In this document: positions 53,125 through 63,923 of the stretch, piece by piece
How positions within the stretch are numbered: position 1 is the first letter of the stretch
How the letters are laid out: every line of letters starts with the position of its first letter
Assembly: GCF_008365385.1 (NCBI RefSeq)
Contig: NZ_QOVF01000003.1
Span: 519,807 to 583,806, forward strand
Length of the DNA stretch: 64,000 nucleotides
Direction: 5' to 3'
DNA from: Halopseudomonas laoshanensis
GTDB taxonomy: Bacteria > Pseudomonadota > Gammaproteobacteria > Pseudomonadales > Pseudomonadaceae
The notes under the pieces: model-generated
Database searches by the model: none
What the model was told of the DNA's origin: nothing
What the model saw: only the letters and a program-made list of their open reading frames with translations
Program-made: the position numbers and the translations under genes

Positions 53125-53997
53125 TTAGGAATGTTTGCGGCTGTTGATCGCCGCCTGCCAGGTGATGTGCTTGTCATCTTCCGGCGGGGGCATGCGGCTG
53201 CGCTTGTCGGCGCTCCGCACCAGGAACCAGGCCAACAGCGTAAACAGTGCAACGGCCAGCAGGATCACACTGGCGATCGCATTGATCTCCGGTTTGACGC
53301 CCAAACGCACGGCGGAGAACACTTCCATGGGCAGCGTGGTAGCGCCCGGGCCGGAGACGAAGCTGGCGAGAACCAGATCATCCAGCGATAACGTGAAGGA
53401 CAACAACCAACCGGCGGCAATCGACGGCGCGATCATCGGCACGGTGATCAGCAGGAAGGTTTTCCACGGCGGCGCGCCAAGGTCCATGGCCGCCTCTTCA
53501 ATCGACTGGTCCAGCTCGCCCAAACGGCCACTGACGACAATCGCGACATAGGCCGTACAGAAGGTCGTGTGGGCTATCCAGATGGTCATCACGCCGCGCT
53601 CTGCGGGCCAGCCGATAAGTTGCGCCATGGCCACGAACAGCAACAGCAAGGACAGACCGGTAATCACCTCAGGCATGACCAGAGGCGCGGTCACCAAACC
53701 GGAAAACAGCGTACGGCCACGGAAGCGTTTGATCCGCGTCATCACAAAAGCCGCCAGGGTGCCGAGTGCGACCGCGGCGCAAGCGGTGTAGACGGCTATC
53801 TGCAAGCTGCGCTTGACGGCGTTCATCAGTTGGGTGTTGTCCAGCAGGCCGACATACCAGTGGATCGACCAGCCGCCCCAGACCGTCACCAGGCGCGAGG
53901 CATTGAACGAGTAGATGACCAGGATGACCATGGGAATGTAGATAAACGCCAGGCCGACCCAGAGCATGATGGTGGAGAAAGCGAAACGATTTTTCAT
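53125..53997 (-). CDS. spuH: Polyamine ABC transporter permease SpuH (PotI-like)
   Basis: The 290-residue protein has six membrane segments and the permease EAA loop SIEEAAMDLGAPPWKTFLLI, with TVPMIAPSIAAGWLLSFTLS following. It is the second permease of the polyamine importer, last in the spu operon and overlapping spuG by four bases. PotI/SpuH pairs with PotH/SpuG to make the channel fed by SpuD or SpuE. Length is usual. Confidence 0.94.
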   Translation of the reverse strand: MKNRFAFSTIMLWVGLAFIYIPMVILVIYSFNASRLVTVWGGWSIHWYVGLLDNTQLMNAVKRSLQIAVYTACAAVALGTLAAFVMTRIKRFRGRTLFSGLVTAPLVMPEVITGLSLLLLFVAMAQLIGWPAERGVMTIWIAHTTFCTAYVAIVVSGRLGELDQSIEEAAMDLGAPPWKTFLLITVPMIAPSIAAGWLLSFTLSLDDLVLASFVSGPGATTLPMEVFSAVRLGVKPEINAIASVILLAVALFTLLAWFLVRSADKRSRMPPPEDDKHITWQAAINSRKHS

Positions 53998-54899
53998 GCG
54001 TTCTTCTCCATCGCTCTGGACTGGTTGTAGTGAAACAGGATGATGGGTATCAGCAGGATCGCCAGCATCACGATGGCAAGCGCCGAGGCAACCGGCCAGT
54101 CACGATTGTTGAAGAACTCCTGCCACAGCACCTTGCCGATCATCAGCGTTTCCGGTCCGCCGAGCAGCTCGGGAATCACGAACTCGCCCACCACCGGAAT
54201 AAATACCAGCATCGAGCCGGCAATGATGCCGGTCTTGGACAGTGGCACAGTGATCTTCCAGAACGCGCTCAGCTTGGACGCCCCCAGGTCCATCGCCGCC
54301 TCCAGCAGAGTCTCATCATGCTTGACCAGGTTGGCATACAGCGGCAACACCATGAACGGCAGGTAGGCATAGACCACGCCGATATACACCGCAATATTGG
54401 TGTTGAGGATCTGCAGCGGCGAGCTGATCACGCCAATCGACATCAACAGGTTATTCAGCAGGCCATTACTGCTGAGAATGCCCATCCAGGCGTAGACGCG
54501 GATCAGGATCGCCGTCCAGGTGGGCATCATAACCAGCAGCAGATAGACCAGCTGTTTTTCCCGGGGTGATCTGGCGATGGCCAGCGCCATGGGGTAACCC
54601 AGCAACAGGCAAATCACGGTGGATATCAGCGCTACCTTCAACGAGCCCAGATAAGCTGCGAGGTACAGTGAGTCCTGGGTAAGGAAAATATAGTTGCCGA
54701 GATTCACCACCACATTCAGCGACTGCTCGACGTAATCGAACAATGGCTTGTAGGGCGGAATGGCAATGGCGGCTTCTGAAAAGCTGATCTTCAGCACGAT
54801 GGCGAAGGGCAGCAGGAAAAACAGAAACAGCCACAGATAAGGGACGCTGATAACCCAGAAGCGTCCGCTAGGGAGTATGCGAGAGATCAGCTTGTTCAT
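53994..54899 (-). CDS. spuG: Polyamine ABC transporter permease SpuG (PotH-like)
   Basis: The 301-residue protein has six membrane segments and the EAA loop DETLLEAAMDLGASKLSAFW, then KITVPLSKTGIIAGSMLVFI. N-terminal MNKLISRILPSGRFWVISVP and FSEAAIAIPPYKPLFDYVEQ are typical of PotH. It overlaps spuF by four bases on one side and spuH by four on the other, consistent with equal production of the two permeases. Confidence 0.94.
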   Translation of the reverse strand: MNKLISRILPSGRFWVISVPYLWLFLFFLLPFAIVLKISFSEAAIAIPPYKPLFDYVEQSLNVVVNLGNYIFLTQDSLYLAAYLGSLKVALISTVICLLLGYPMALAIARSPREKQLVYLLLVMMPTWTAILIRVYAWMGILSSNGLLNNLLMSIGVISSPLQILNTNIAVYIGVVYAYLPFMVLPLYANLVKHDETLLEAAMDLGASKLSAFWKITVPLSKTGIIAGSMLVFIPVVGEFVIPELLGGPETLMIGKVLWQEFFNNRDWPVASALAIVMLAILLIPIILFHYNQSRAMEKNA

Positions 54900-56032
54900 G
54901 AGTGCAGTATCACCCCCGCGTCATCGTCCCAGCTGATGTAGACCTTGTCTTCCCAGGTCATGCGCGGTAGCCGGCGTTCCGAGTTGGCGAAGAAGGTCTG
55001 CACCAGATGGCCGCTTTCCAGCTTGATATAAAACACCGAGTGGCCGCCCAGGTAGGCGATATCGTGAATAGTGCCGTGCGCCCAGTTGTATTGCTGTTCA
55101 GGCATCTCGGTGCTTACCCAGACTTTCTCTGGGCGCAACGCATAGGTGATTTTCTTTTCCTGCGCGCGAGTGGTAATGCCGTGGCCGATATAGATCGGCC
55201 GATCCAGCTCGTCGCATTCGATGATCGCGTGGTCTTCCATATCCGCGACCAATTCGCCTTCAAAGATGTTCACGCTGCCGATAAATTCGGCAACGTGACG
55301 GCTGGCCGGGCTTTCGTAAATATCCATCGGCGAGCCAACCTGGGCGATCCAACCCTGGTGCATGATGGCAATGCGCTGGGCCATGGTCATGGCCTCTTCC
55401 TGGTCGTGGGTGACCATGATGCAGGTCACGCCGACCCGCTCGATGATCTCTACCAGTTCCAACTGCATCTGCGAGCGCAGCTTCTTGTCCAGCGCGCCCA
55501 TGGGCTCATCAAGCAGCAACACTTTCGGGCTTTTCGCCAGCGAGCGAGCGAGCGCGACGCGCTGGCGCTGACCGCCGGACAGCTGATTGGGTTTGCGCTT
55601 GGCGTACTCGGTCATGTGCACCAGCTTGAGCATTTCTTCTACGCGGGCATTGACCTCGGCCTTGCTGAGTTTGTCCTGCTTGAGGCCGAAAGCGATGTTC
55701 TGCTCGACGCTCATATGCGGGAACAAGGCATAGGACTGGAACATCATGTTGATCGGCCGCTCGTAGGGCGGCAAATCGGTAATATCCTGGCCATCAAGAA
55801 ATACACGGCCTTCGGAGGGCCGCTCAAAGCCGGCCAGAATACGCAGCAGAGTGGATTTGCCGGAGCCGGAGCCGCCAAGCAGCGCAAAGATTTCGCCACG
55901 GTTAATGCTGAGGCTTACATCATCCACCGCCAGGGCACCGTCAAAGCGCTTGCTGACGCGGTCAATGCGCACGAACTCGTCCGGTTTTGCCTTGGCCATG
56001 GCCTGTTTCATGGCACCTGCTGCTCCCACCAT
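54896..56032 (-). CDS. spuF: Polyamine ABC transporter ATPase SpuF (PotG-like)
   Basis: The start MVGAAGAMKQAMAKAKPDEF has GGAGAAGATT upstream; a further 60 open codons overlap the spuE end region and are rejected. The 378-residue ATPase has Walker A GGSGSGKSTLL, the Q-loop in MMFQSYALFPHM, signature LSGGQRQRVALARSL, Walker B KVLLLDEPMGALD and the H-loop CIMVTHDQEEAMT, followed by a TOBE regulatory domain. It drives import through SpuGH. Confidence 0.95.
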   Translation of the reverse strand: MVGAAGAMKQAMAKAKPDEFVRIDRVSKRFDGALAVDDVSLSINRGEIFALLGGSGSGKSTLLRILAGFERPSEGRVFLDGQDITDLPPYERPINMMFQSYALFPHMSVEQNIAFGLKQDKLSKAEVNARVEEMLKLVHMTEYAKRKPNQLSGGQRQRVALARSLAKSPKVLLLDEPMGALDKKLRSQMQLELVEIIERVGVTCIMVTHDQEEAMTMAQRIAIMHQGWIAQVGSPMDIYESPASRHVAEFIGSVNIFEGELVADMEDHAIIECDELDRPIYIGHGITTRAQEKKITYALRPEKVWVSTEMPEQQYNWAHGTIHDIAYLGGHSVFYIKLESGHLVQTFFANSERRLPRMTWEDKVYISWDDDAGVILHS

Positions 56033-56138
56033 AATCTTCTCCGCAACTACGAGTAATGGGCCCACGCAATACTCAAGGCATGGGCCGGTCAATTCGGGAT
56101 ATAGCTGAAACAGGGGCTGCCGTGGCAGCCCCTGTTGA

Positions 56139-57254
56139 TTACTGCCCGGATTTGATCCGGTTCCAGGAACGGGTAACGATGCGCTGGGCTGCCAGGGGCC
56201 GCGGTTCGGCAATGAACAACTTGTCCATCACTTCTTCGGTCGGATAAATGGCTGGATCGTTGAGGATCTCCTCATCAATCAACTCATTTGCCGCCTTGTT
56301 GGGGTTGGCATAAGCGACATAGTCGGTGATCGGTGCGACCACTTCCGGGCGCAGGATGTAGTTGATAAAGGTATGCGCGTTGTCAGCATTGGGCGCATCT
56401 TTGGGGATGGCCATCATGTCGAACCAGAGCTGAGTGCCTTCCTTGGGGATGGAGTAGCCGATGTTGACGCCGTTTTCAGCTTCGTCAGCCCGATCCGCCG
56501 CCTGGAACACATCACCGGAGAAGCCGACCGCTACGCAAATGTCGCCATTGGCCAGGTCGCTGATGTAACGCGATGAGTGAAAGTAGCGTACCGAGCTACG
56601 TACGCTCATCAGCAGCTCTTCGGCCTTCTTCAGGTCTTCGGCGTCGGTGCTGTTCGGGTCCAGACCCAGGTAGCCGAGGGCAGATGTCACCATATCGTCG
56701 CCCGAATCCAGCATCGAGATACCGCAGCTAGAGAGCTTGCTGGCTATTTCCGGATCGAACACCAGATCCCATGAATCGATCGGGGCATCGTCGCCGAGAA
56801 TGGCTTTGACCTTGTCGACGTTATAGCCGATCCCGTTGGTGCCCCACATGTAGGGGATGGCGTACTTGCTGCCAAGACCTACGGCGTCAAGCTGGGCGAG
56901 CAGCTTCGGGTCAAGGTTCTTCATGTTGGGCAGCTTGTCGTGGTCCAGCTCCTGATAGACGCCGGCCTGGATCTGCTTGGTGAGAAAATGGTTGGACGGT
57001 ACCACGACATCGAAACCAGACTGCCCTGTCAGCAACCGGGCATCCAGCACTTCGTTGGAATCATAAACGTCATAGGTAACGGCGATGCCGGTTTCCTTTT
57101 TGAAGTTATCAATGGTGTCTTCGGCAATGTAATCCGACCAGTTGAATATCTTCAGTTCGCCGGCGTCCTGTGCGCTGACCGCAGTGCTGAACAAACCTGC
57201 GGTAGCGAGAGCCAGCAGTGTCATTTTTATGGGCATTTTCACTGGAACCTTCAT
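56139..57254 (-). CDS. spuE: Polyamine-binding periplasmic protein SpuE
   Basis: The 371-residue precursor has a signal peptide (MTLLALATAGLFSTAVSAQD) and the PotF-type fold: [54 protein letters not shown] and CVAVGFSGDVFQAADRADEA, with the acidic and aromatic polyamine pocket. Position next to spuF equals SpuE of Pseudomonas aeruginosa, which prefers spermidine; that preference is inferred here. A GAGGAGAAG ribosome binding site precedes the start. It is paralogous to spuD, 101 bp upstream. Confidence 0.93.
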   Translation of the reverse strand: MKVPVKMPIKMTLLALATAGLFSTAVSAQDAGELKIFNWSDYIAEDTIDNFKKETGIAVTYDVYDSNEVLDARLLTGQSGFDVVVPSNHFLTKQIQAGVYQELDHDKLPNMKNLDPKLLAQLDAVGLGSKYAIPYMWGTNGIGYNVDKVKAILGDDAPIDSWDLVFDPEIASKLSSCGISMLDSGDDMVTSALGYLGLDPNSTDAEDLKKAEELLMSVRSSVRYFHSSRYISDLANGDICVAVGFSGDVFQAADRADEAENGVNIGYSIPKEGTQLWFDMMAIPKDAPNADNAHTFINYILRPEVVAPITDYVAYANPNKAANELIDEEILNDPAIYPTEEVMDKLFIAEPRPLAAQRIVTRSWNRIKSGQ

Positions 57255-57355
57255 GACTTCTCCTCTTGCAGACTCCAGCCGGGATGGGCCTGGTCTGTTT
57301 TTTACTTGAGGCCGGCGCCGTGTGACGCCAGCCGGTGGTGAACTGCTTTTTCGCG

Positions 57356-58528
<1,173 letters not shown>

Positions 58529-59902
58529 TTACACGCCCAGTTGCTCAGCCGTCAGATCCAGACAACGCCAGATCTTGCTCACCATCTCATCGATCTCCGC
58601 CGTGGTGATAACCAGAGGCGGAGACATGATCATGGTGTCACCTACCGCGCGCATCACCAGCCCGTTGCGGACACACATGTCGCGGCAGATCGAACCAGCC
58701 GCGCCTTTTTCGGCAAAGCGTGCGCGGGTGGTCTTGTCGCTGACCAGCTCGATGGCGCCGAGCAGGCCTACACCGCGTACTTCACCCACCAGACGATGTT
58801 CCGCCAGTTGGGCGATTCTGCTTTGCAAATACGGTGCCGCTTCCTGCTTTACATACTCGACGATTTTCTCGTCGCGCAGTATTCGCAGATTTTCCAGACC
58901 CACTGCGGCCGCAACCGGGTGGCCTGAGTAAGTGTAGCCGTGGAAAAATTCCCCGCCCTGATCGATCAAGGCCTTGGCCACCCGTTCGCCAACGATAACG
59001 CCACCCATGGGCAGGTAACCTGAGGTCATGCCCTTGGCAATCGGCATCAGGTCGGGTTTGAGGTCGTAATACTGGCTGCCGAACCATTCGCCCGTGCGGC
59101 CAAAGCCGCAGATCACTTCGTCCATGACCAGCAGAATGTCGTATTTGGCCAGAATGCGTTTGATCTCCGGCCAGTAGGTATCCGGTGGGATGATCACTCC
59201 GCCCGCGCCCTGGATGGGTTCGGCGATAAAGGCGGCGACCTGATCCTCGCCCAGCTCCTGGATTTTTGCCTCCAGTTGCTGCGCGGCCCAGATGCCGAAC
59301 TCGTCGGGGCTCATGTCGCCGCCCTCACCGAACCAGTAAGGCTGCGGAATATGCACAATACCGGGGATCGGTAGATCACCCTGTTCATGCATGACCGACA
59401 TGCCGCCCAGGCTGGCGCCCGCGACGGTAGAGCCGTGGTAGCCGTTGACGCGGCCGATGATGGTTTTCTTGGTCGGCTTACCTTGCAGATCCCAGTAGCG
59501 GCGGACCATGCGCAGTACGGTGTCGTTGGCCTCAGAGCCGGAGCCGGTGAAAAATACATGGTTCATATGCGCCGGGGCGATCTCGGCGATGGCCGTGGCC
59601 AGCTTGACCGCTGGTGGGTTGGCGCACTGGAAAAAGCTGTTGTAATAGGGCAGCTCAAGCATTTGCTTATAAGCAGCATCGGCCAGCTCGGTGCGGCCAT
59701 AGCCGATACTCACGCACCACAATCCGGCCATGCCGTCGAGAATCTGGTTGCCTTCGCTATCCCACAGATACACGCCCTGGGCGCGCTCGATAATCCGTGT
59801 CCCGCGCTCGCCCAGTTCCTTGTGGTCGGTGAACGGGTGCAGGTAATGCGCTGCATCCATGGCTTGCAGTTGGGCAGTGCTGTAATGGGTTTCGTTGCTC
59901 AT
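58529..59902 (-). CDS. spuC: Polyamine:pyruvate aminotransferase SpuC
   Basis: The 457-residue class III aminotransferase begins MSNETHYSTAQLQAMDAAHY after AAGGAG. It shows FTGSGSEANDTVLRMVRRYW, GYHGSTVAGASLGGM, cofactor aspartate in DILLVMDEVICGFGRTGEWF and PLP lysine in LMPIAKGMTSGYLPMGGVIV. SpuC moves an amino group from putrescine, cadaverine or spermidine to pyruvate. It lies between spuB and spuD in a same-strand operon, as in Pseudomonas aeruginosa. Confidence 0.95.
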   Translation of the reverse strand: MSNETHYSTAQLQAMDAAHYLHPFTDHKELGERGTRIIERAQGVYLWDSEGNQILDGMAGLWCVSIGYGRTELADAAYKQMLELPYYNSFFQCANPPAVKLATAIAEIAPAHMNHVFFTGSGSEANDTVLRMVRRYWDLQGKPTKKTIIGRVNGYHGSTVAGASLGGMSVMHEQGDLPIPGIVHIPQPYWFGEGGDMSPDEFGIWAAQQLEAKIQELGEDQVAAFIAEPIQGAGGVIIPPDTYWPEIKRILAKYDILLVMDEVICGFGRTGEWFGSQYYDLKPDLMPIAKGMTSGYLPMGGVIVGERVAKALIDQGGEFFHGYTYSGHPVAAAVGLENLRILRDEKIVEYVKQEAAPYLQSRIAQLAEHRLVGEVRGVGLLGAIELVSDKTTRARFAEKGAAGSICRDMCVRNGLVMRAVGDTMIMSPPLVITTAEIDEMVSKIWRCLDLTAEQLGV

Positions 59903-59993
59903 TCGATACTCCTTGCCTTCGGCATGCCTGGGCTCCGCATGCCGATGTCAATGTCGAAGGCGCCCGGCCCGGGCGCACTTTGATAACGCTTAA

Positions 59994-61340
59994 TCAGACG
60001 CTGAGTAGCAGGAACTCGCGCTCCCAGGAGCTGATCACGCGCTTGTAGTTCTCGTGCTCGACGCGTTTGACGGCGACGTAGCCACGGCAGAACTTGCTGC
60101 CGAGTACCGCTTCCACGTCAGCACATTGCTCCATACGCTCCAACGCCGACTCGAGGGTCAGCGGCAGACGCAGGTTGCGGCGCTCATAGGCTCGACCCTT
60201 GACCGGTGCCGATGGCTCCATTCTGCCGACCATGCCCAGATAGCCGCAGAGCAAACTCGCGGCGATGGCGATGTAAGGGTTGGCATCGGCGCCGGGCAGG
60301 CGGTTTTCCACGCGGCGGTTCTGCGGCGTAGAGTCGGGCACACGCAAGCCGGCGGTGCGGTTCTCTTCGCCCCATTCGACGTTTACTGGCGCGGAGGTGT
60401 CCGGCAGGAAGCGGCGGAAGGAGTTCACGTTTGGCGCGAACAGCGGCAGCACCTCAGGGATGTAGCGCTGCAAGCCGCCGATATGGTGCAGGAACAGCTC
60501 GCTCATGCTGCCATCTTCATTGGAGAAGATATTCTGCCCGGTCTTGCGATCGACGATGCTCTGGTGCAGGTGCATAGCGCTGCCAGGCTCGTTGGTGATC
60601 GGTTTGGCCATAAAGGTCGCGGTCATATCATGCTTGAGCGCGGCCTCACGCATGGTGCGCTTGAACACCAGAATCTGGTCAGCCAAATGCAGCGGGTCGC
60701 CGTGACGGAAGTTGATTTCCATCTGCGCGGTGCCTTCTTCGTGGATCAGGGTATCCAGATCCAGGCCCTGCGCCTCGCACCAGTCGTACATATCTTCAAA
60801 CAGCGGATCAAATTCGTTGGCGGCATCGATCGAGAACGACTGGCGGCCAGTCTCCTGACGGCCCGACCGGCCTACCGGCGGTTGCAGCGGCAGGTCTGGA
60901 TCCTCATTGCGCTTGGTCAGATAAAACTCCATCTCAGGCGCAACCAGGGGCTGCCAGCCTTTGTCGGCGTACATCTTGAGGATCTTTTTGAGGATGTTGC
61001 GCGGCGACATTTCAATAGGCTCGCCGGCCTTGTCGTAGCAGTCATGAATGATCTGCGCCGTCGGCTCCAGAGCCCATGGCACCAGATAGACGGCGCTGTC
61101 ATCGGGCTTACAGATCATGTCGATATCAGCCGGGTCGAGCAGGTCGTAATAGATGTCGTCTTCGACGTAATCGCCGGTTACCGATTGCAGCAAAATACTT
61201 TCGGGCAGACGCATGCCCTTCTCGGAAATAAACTTCATGGTGGGAGCGATTTTGCCCCGGGCGATACCGGTCAGGTCGCTGACCATGCACTCTACTTCGG
61301 TAATCTTGTTCTCTTTAAGCCACGCTTCAATCTTGTTCAT
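59994..61340 (-). CDS. spuB: Glutamine-synthetase-like gamma-glutamylpolyamine synthetase SpuB
   Basis: Start MNKIEAWLKENKITEVECMV follows GAGGGATTT; 16 more upstream codons overlap the end of spuA and are not used. The 448-residue protein has the GlnA fold: EMEFYLTKRNEDPDLPLQPP, EEGTAQMEINFRHGDPLHLA, ATFMAKPITNEPGSAMHLHQ, and the NRRVENRLPGADANPYIAIA active-site end. Such PuuA-like enzymes attach glutamate to putrescine or other polyamines using ATP. It lies 7 bp after spuA, so the two are cotranscribed. Confidence 0.93.
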   Translation of the reverse strand: MNKIEAWLKENKITEVECMVSDLTGIARGKIAPTMKFISEKGMRLPESILLQSVTGDYVEDDIYYDLLDPADIDMICKPDDSAVYLVPWALEPTAQIIHDCYDKAGEPIEMSPRNILKKILKMYADKGWQPLVAPEMEFYLTKRNEDPDLPLQPPVGRSGRQETGRQSFSIDAANEFDPLFEDMYDWCEAQGLDLDTLIHEEGTAQMEINFRHGDPLHLADQILVFKRTMREAALKHDMTATFMAKPITNEPGSAMHLHQSIVDRKTGQNIFSNEDGSMSELFLHHIGGLQRYIPEVLPLFAPNVNSFRRFLPDTSAPVNVEWGEENRTAGLRVPDSTPQNRRVENRLPGADANPYIAIAASLLCGYLGMVGRMEPSAPVKGRAYERRNLRLPLTLESALERMEQCADVEAVLGSKFCRGYVAVKRVEHENYKRVISSWEREFLLLSV

Positions 61341-61347
61341 AAATCCC

Positions 61348-62109
61348 TCAGGAGTGCCTGTTTGAACGTGCCCGGCAGGCGTCACCAAACGCCTTGAAGA
61401 TCGACAGATAGAAGGCGTTGTCCTTTACCTTCCATTCCGGATGCCATTGCACGCCCAGCGCGAAATTGCTTGCCTGGCTGACCGAGAATGCCTCGACCAA
61501 CCCATCTGGAGCTGTTGCTTCAGGCCGCAAGCCGGGTGCCAACTGGTCGACGCCCTGGGTGTGCAGGGAATTGACCTGTGCCGAGTTGCGGCCTGACAGT
61601 TCATAGAGTAGACCTCCTGGCTCAATATGGACTTCATGCGACAGGCCATATTGTTGCTCGACAGGATGCTCCTTGTTTTCGCGGTGCTCGATAAAGCCGC
61701 CCACTTCATACAGGCGCTGGTGCAGGGTGCCGCCAAAGGCGACATTCATTTCCTGAAAACCACGACAAATACACAGCACCGGGACGCCCCGGTCTATCGC
61801 GGCTTTAATCAAAGGCAGGGTGGTGGCATCGCGCTTGGCGTCGTGGCGGGTGCCTTCGGCGCTGGGTTGGCCATTATAATGATGCGGCTCCACATTCGAC
61901 GGCGAGCCGGTAAACATGATGCCGTCGAGGGTATCAAGCAACTGCTCGAAGCCAATCTGCTCACCCAGGGCGGGAATCAGCAGCGGCAAACCCCCCGCGC
62001 CATCGACGACGCCAAGGATGTATTTTTCACCTACTATATGGAAAGGGTGCAGACCCAACTGATCGGTGCAGCAGGTAATGCCAATCAGGGGCTTTCGGAC
62101 GACGGACAT
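61348..62109 (-). CDS. spuA: Class I gamma-glutamyl-GABA hydrolase-like protein SpuA (PuuD-like)
   Basis: The 253-residue protein is a class I glutamine amidotransferase fold: IGITCCTDQLGLHPFHIVGE, GIMFTGSPSNVEPHHYNG, nucleophile Cys in GVPVLCICRGFQEMNVAFGG and the His-Glu pair in NFALGVQWHPEWK. PuuD hydrolyses gamma-glutamyl-GABA to GABA and glutamate, the last step of gamma-glutamylated putrescine breakdown. It is first of the spuABCDEFGH operon and divergent from spuI across 272 bp. Confidence 0.92.
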   Translation of the reverse strand: MSVVRKPLIGITCCTDQLGLHPFHIVGEKYILGVVDGAGGLPLLIPALGEQIGFEQLLDTLDGIMFTGSPSNVEPHHYNGQPSAEGTRHDAKRDATTLPLIKAAIDRGVPVLCICRGFQEMNVAFGGTLHQRLYEVGGFIEHRENKEHPVEQQYGLSHEVHIEPGGLLYELSGRNSAQVNSLHTQGVDQLAPGLRPEATAPDGLVEAFSVSQASNFALGVQWHPEWKVKDNAFYLSIFKAFGDACRARSNRHS

Positions 62110-62381
62110 GAGTCAAAGCCTGTAGTGAATAACGTACATGAATTCGATGTTGTTCAATTTTTTATACAATAGCAACAAAAAATACTTTACACAAAAGCCA
62201 AAATCGCCAGGCTGATATGGCGGCTAGAAATGCCTCGAAGCCCGCTCTACGGCCCTATTTGGTGCGCGCTGCACTGCATTTGTGCAATCTTGATTCTATT
62301 GACTCATCATGGCCTTTCGGATTTACTCTGTTCCTAGTGCCAACGTGATTGATATATTTTACAAACAACAGGTGACATCTC
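62110..62381. promoter_or_regulatory. Divergent spuA/spuI promoter region
   Basis: The half beside spuA (62150-62200) is very AT-rich and probably holds the spuA promoter; the half beside spuI has a second AT-rich patch near 62340-62370. CGCCAGGCTGATATGGCG near 62208 is a small dyad. In Pseudomonas aeruginosa PauR controls polyamine genes, but I could not match its operator with confidence. No sigma-54 signature found. Confidence 0.5.
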
Positions 62382-63791
62382 ATGCCATCCCTAACCGGAG
62401 CGGATACTGCGGCAGCCATCGCTGAGCCCGTCAGTGTCCAGGAAGCGGAGGCCTTTCTGGCCGAGCATCCGGAAATCCACTTCATTGATCTGCTGATTGC
62501 AGATATGAACGGCATCGTACGTGGCAAGCGTATCGACCGTTCGGCCCTTTTGAAAGCCTACGAAAAAGGTATTGCTCTCCCGGCCTCCATCTTTGCCTTG
62601 AATATCCAGGGCACCACGGTGGAAGAGACCGGTCTGGGTCTGGAAATCGGCGACGCGGACCGAGTCTGCCTGCCTATTCCCGGTACCCTGAGCGTTGAAC
62701 CCTGGCAGAAGCGTCCGACCGGTCAGCTATTAATGACCATGTACGAACTGGACCGCAAGACGCCGTTTTTTGCTGACCCGCGTTATGTATTGCAACGTAT
62801 CGTCAAACGCTTCAGCGAATTGGGTCTGACGCCAGTCTCGGCATTCGAGCTGGAGTTCTACCTGATTGACCAGGAAAACATCACTGGTCGCCCGCAACCA
62901 CCACGCTCGCCGATGTCTGGCAAGCGTCCGAATTCCGTTCAGGTCTATTCCATGGATGACCTGGATGAGTACGCTGAATTCCTCCAGGACGTCATCGAGG
63001 CTGCCCACGAGCAGGACATCCCCGCAGACGCCATTGTAGCGGAATCAGCACCGGGTCAGTTCGAGGTCAACCTGCACCACGTGGATGATCCAGTGGTTGC
63101 CTGTGATCACAACGTATTGCTCAAACGCGTAATCAAGAACGTTGCTTACGACCATGAAATGGACACCACTTTCATGGCCAAGCCGTACTACGACCAGGCT
63201 GGTAATGGCATGCATGTGCATATCAGTCTGGTGGACGAGCTGGGTGTTAACGTTTTTGCGCCGAATGCCGACGGTACGTTAAGCGATACGCTGCGTTGGG
63301 CGATTGGCGGTCTGTTGCAGACGTTGCCGGAATATATGGCCTTTCTCTGTCCGAACGTAAACTCTTATCGTCGTTTCAGCCCGAGCTTCTTCGTTCCCTG
63401 CGCGCCGACCTGGGGTATTGATAACCGTACTGTCGCCGTTCGCGTGCCGGGCGGTGATCCGGAGTCTATGCGTATCGAGCATCGCCTGGCAGGCGCCGAT
63501 GCCAACCCGTACCTGTTGATGGCTGCGTTGCTTTCGGCAATTCACTACGGCATCAGCAACAAGATCGAGCCGCCGGAAATGACCGAGGGCAATGCTTACG
63601 ATCAGCACGAGGCCTCCCTGCCTACCAACCTACGTGATGCACTGCGTGCGCTGGAAAACTCTGCCGTCATGAAAGAGTACATTGGCGAGGAGTATCTGGA
63701 CGTGTTCGTGTTGTGCAAGGAGAGCGAGCAGGAGGAGTTCGAGCGGACTATCTCGGATCTGGAATATATGTGGTATTTGCATACCGTCTGA
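62382..63791 (+). CDS. spuI: Glutamine-synthetase-like gamma-glutamylpolyamine synthetase SpuI (PuuA-like)
   Basis: The 469-residue protein has the GlnA fold: HFIDLLIADMNGIVRGKRID, SAFELEFYLIDQENITGRPQ, ESAPGQFEVNLHHVDDPVVA, TTFMAKPYYDQAGNGMHVHI and the RIEHRLAGADANPYLLMAAL segment. It is a paralogue of SpuB with its own promoter, divergent from the spuA operon, matching PA0296 (spuI). Together these enzymes ligate glutamate to polyamines for degradation and detoxification. A hairpin follows at 63812-63836. Confidence 0.93.
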   Translation: MPSLTGADTAAAIAEPVSVQEAEAFLAEHPEIHFIDLLIADMNGIVRGKRIDRSALLKAYEKGIALPASIFALNIQGTTVEETGLGLEIGDADRVCLPIPGTLSVEPWQKRPTGQLLMTMYELDRKTPFFADPRYVLQRIVKRFSELGLTPVSAFELEFYLIDQENITGRPQPPRSPMSGKRPNSVQVYSMDDLDEYAEFLQDVIEAAHEQDIPADAIVAESAPGQFEVNLHHVDDPVVACDHNVLLKRVIKNVAYDHEMDTTFMAKPYYDQAGNGMHVHISLVDELGVNVFAPNADGTLSDTLRWAIGGLLQTLPEYMAFLCPNVNSYRRFSPSFFVPCAPTWGIDNRTVAVRVPGGDPESMRIEHRLAGADANPYLLMAALLSAIHYGISNKIEPPEMTEGNAYDQHEASLPTNLRDALRALENSAVMKEYIGEEYLDVFVLCKESEQEEFERTISDLEYMWYLHTV

Positions 63792-63811
63792 CCTTTGCTC
63801 GGTAATACATA

Positions 63812-63836
63812 GTCCCGTCCTTGTGGCGGGATTTTG
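63812..63836 (+). terminator. Terminator after spuI
   Basis: TCCCG-TCC-TTGT-GG-CGGGA forms a stem with one bulged base and is followed by TTTTGTT, 21 bp past the stop. Confidence 0.75.
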
Positions 63837-63923
63837 TTATCTGCTGGCTGGCTGTCGGTCGGTTTTGGCTTTGGTTTGTTTTTGTTTTGGTCTCGCTCCG
63901 TGTCGGGTCTCGGCGTCGGCTGC